Positions 5,730 through 7,451 of a stretch of 7,451 bases of DNA are shown here, in pieces. Origin of the DNA: Parachlamydiales bacterium (GTDB lineage Bacteria; Chlamydiota; Chlamydiia; Chlamydiales; SM23-39); assembly GCA_020058465.1 (NCBI GenBank), contig JAGVDZ010000052.1, positions 1 to 7,451 on the forward strand, written 5' to 3'. A model generated the notes under the pieces. The model saw only the letters and a program-made list of their open reading frames with translations. It did not search any database and was not told the DNA's origin. The position numbers and the translations under genes are program-made. Position 1 is the stretch's first letter. Every line of letters begins with the position of its first letter.

Positions 5730-7445
5730 ATGATGTATGTCGTTTTGGGACTGTGTTTGGCTGTGTTCGCCTCTTCGGCTTTGGAGGTTTCGGAAGAGAC
5801 GACAATTCGAAAGGTCCGTTCTTACTTGACTGTCCGAGATCCTAGGGGGGCCCTCAAAGAGATTGGACATGGGCTTTTGCTCTACCCAAACAGCTTAACC
5901 TTGAAGTCATTGAAAGTATCTTCCCTAGGATATTTGGGGAAATCGAAAGAGGCTCTTCAAGAATGGCAGCGTCTTTACCAGTTAGACCCTTCGATCCTTT
6001 CCAGAAGAGATCTTTTGGAAGATGTGAGCTGGGCCTTTTTAAAGGAAGGTCTTCGCTCTGAGCAGAAGGGAGTTCGCTGCGCGGCTTTAATTGGGGCTTT
6101 GCTTACACAAGATGCTAAGGCTTTGACTTTCTTGATAGATGGGTTAAGGGATCGAGATGCGTCTATTCGTTGGGTCGCGCTGCAGATGGCACCACATTAT
6201 CGAGACTTGTTAGTGCAACAAGAGGTGTTTCGTCTTTTAGAGGAGGAGACTGTTTGGTGGGTTCGCCTTGGTGTGATCCAAGCTCTTGGCGAACTTCAAG
6301 CCCGGGATGCAGGTCCAAAACTTTGTCAAATTTTAGAAAGTGGGGAGGCTCTTGCTGAAGAAAAACAGGCAGCTATCGAAGCGTTTATCAAAATTGATCG
6401 GGCAAGTGTATCTTGGCAGGGAGCTAAACTCATTCAAAGTGATCGGTTTGGACTTAGAGCTTTAGGGTGTGTTCTCCTTGCTTTAGACGAGGATCAAACC
6501 AATATCTCCAAACTGTCTGAGTTAGCTTTAGATCCTCACCCAAAAGTGCAGATGCAAGCTCTTTTGGCCATCGGATCGAAATGTGCCGAACAGGGCTCTT
6601 GGCCATTTTCAGCAACAAAGCTCAGACTTCTTATGGAAGGAGCCGACCCTTACGTAAGGATCGTAGGGGCCTGGCTTGCTTCTTTGAATCTAGAGTCTTG
6701 GGGTCTTGATCTTCTTAAGAGCTATACTTACGACACCATCTCAGCCCATCGTTATTTTGCAGCAGCTGCAATTGGGGCTTTAGGCGATCGCTCTATCAAG
6801 CTTGCGGAACAAATCTTTCAAGATCACGAAGATCCTTTTGTGGTGATCAATGTAGCTTTAGGTTTAATCGGTCAAAGAGTTAAGGTCCAAGAGGCAAGTC
6901 AGGCCATTGCCCGTATTTTGAAAGAAGAACACTCTCTATGGATGTGGGATGAAACAACCCCTCTTCTATGGCCTATGGTTGTTCCGGGTGTTGTTCAAGG
7001 CAGAGCTCGAACCGTTCGTGATCCAAAAATGGCAGACCAGATGACAAGACTGAGGATGATTGCCCTTTTAGCCGATTTAGGCTATCCAGAAGCGACCTCG
7101 TTGCTCCAGCATATCTTGCAACAAGGGCAGTGGGTTGTTTCGGGGCTTGCAGCTTCGATCTTATTACAAAAAGGGGATGACAATCATGCTATGGACCTTC
7201 TCAGAGGGTTGCTTGAGGATCCAGATCCTAAGATTCGATTGGAAGCAGGCCTTGTGCTAGCTTTTGTGGCCCATGATGAGAAGGTGATCCCTTATTTGAT
7301 GCAGTTGTATGAAGGGCTTTCTCAATGGGATCATAAACTCACCCTCTTAGAATCTTTAGGGAAGATTTCTAACACCTCTTCGTCTCTTTTTTTAATTCAA
7401 GCGATGCAAGAGCCTTTTGAAATATTACGGGTAGCTGCAGCATAA
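5730..7445 (+). CDS. Exported TPR/HEAT-repeat protein
   Basis: 571 aa, without enzymatic motifs. Residues 1-17 (MMYVVLGLCLAVFASSA) form a signal peptide ending in a plausible SSA cleavage site, though it has no basic residue in its n-region. Residues about 30-100 look TPR-like (ALKEIGHGLLLYPN, SKEALQEWQRLYQLDPS). From about 110 to the end are paired helices typical of HEAT repeats, for example DRDASIRWVALQMA, DPHPKVQMQALLAIG (from about 268), DPYVRIVGAWLASL and DPDPKIRLEAGLVLAF (about 496). Such solenoids normally bind proteins, so a periplasmic or envelope scaffold is a reasonable inference. Start: ATG 5730 follows AGAGG at 5721-5725, and the frame is closed upstream by TAG at 5685-5687. The gene is 73 bp after the HIT gene with no clear terminator or promoter between, so it may share that operon. 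Oddity: the stop TAA at 7443-7445 cuts a helix (ILRVAAA, stop, then Ala-Leu), see findings. Chlamydia CT384 is my recalled candidate ortholog. Confidence 0.82.
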   Translation: MMYVVLGLCLAVFASSALEVSEETTIRKVRSYLTVRDPRGALKEIGHGLLLYPNSLTLKSLKVSSLGYLGKSKEALQEWQRLYQLDPSILSRRDLLEDVSWAFLKEGLRSEQKGVRCAALIGALLTQDAKALTFLIDGLRDRDASIRWVALQMAPHYRDLLVQQEVFRLLEEETVWWVRLGVIQALGELQARDAGPKLCQILESGEALAEEKQAAIEAFIKIDRASVSWQGAKLIQSDRFGLRALGCVLLALDEDQTNISKLSELALDPHPKVQMQALLAIGSKCAEQGSWPFSATKLRLLMEGADPYVRIVGAWLASLNLESWGLDLLKSYTYDTISAHRYFAAAAIGALGDRSIKLAEQIFQDHEDPFVVINVALGLIGQRVKVQEASQAIARILKEEHSLWMWDETTPLLWPMVVPGVVQGRARTVRDPKMADQMTRLRMIALLADLGYPEATSLLQHILQQGQWVVSGLAASILLQKGDDNHAMDLLRGLLEDPDPKIRLEAGLVLAFVAHDEKVIPYLMQLYEGLSQWDHKLTLLESLGKISNTSSSLFLIQAMQEPFEILRVAAA

Positions 7446-7451
7446 GCTTTA

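Noticed and set aside
6782..6792. GCGATCGC palindrome (HIP1-like octamer)
   Set aside because: I noticed a single copy, inside the HEAT coding region. GATC and CGATCG words are common in this window and no spacing pattern is seen.

Overview
The window most likely comes from a member of the phylum Chlamydiota, probably an environmental (amoeba- or protist-associated) relative of Chlamydia. I infer this from gene content. A MYG1-type hydrolase, a HIT hydrolase and an exported HEAT-repeat protein lie in a row next to a long LOG-like protein. From memory this matches a conserved Chlamydia block (around CT384-CT387 in C. trachomatis). A DUF1207 protein, a family I recall as largely chlamydial, lies nearby. 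No search could be run, so the assignment is from recall and pattern recognition.

Layout. 1-1134 (+) is the 3' part of a gene that runs off the left edge: acidic linker, BON-like domain, then a DUF1207 outer-membrane barrel ending in Phe. It is followed by a family 10 glycosyltransferase (fucosyltransferase type, about 1103-2197, +). That gene converges on, and overlaps by 32 bp, a long minus-strand gene (2166 to about 4287) whose C-terminal third is a LOG/PpnN-like nucleotide-binding domain. A divergent intergenic region of roughly 90-125 bp follows. A probable operon then reads rightward: MYG1 family DHH-type phosphoesterase (4413-5303), HIT hydrolase (5321-5656) and a TPR/HEAT-repeat protein with a signal peptide (5730-7445), which ends six bases before the window does. 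There is no stretch over 300 bp without a gene, and I see no tRNA, rRNA, CRISPR array, insertion sequence or convincing terminator.

How the genes fit together. The left half looks like cell-envelope biology: an outer-membrane barrel with a periplasmic BON-like domain, and a sugar transferase. In the right half, LOG-like, MYG1 and HIT proteins all belong to families that act on nucleotides or phosphodiesters, which suggests a nucleotide or RNA turnover neighbourhood. The HEAT protein is probably exported and its link to the others is unknown.

The most informative observation is that the LOG-like gene appears to be frameshifted near its 5' end. Its reading frame stays open and protein-like for about 80 codons upstream of the only usable in-frame start (GTG at 4040) but has no start codon there. 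A convincing N-terminus starting at ATG 4287 lies in another frame. Removing one copy of a tandem TCGA at 4213-4220 would join the two. The HEAT gene also stops in what looks like mid-helix.
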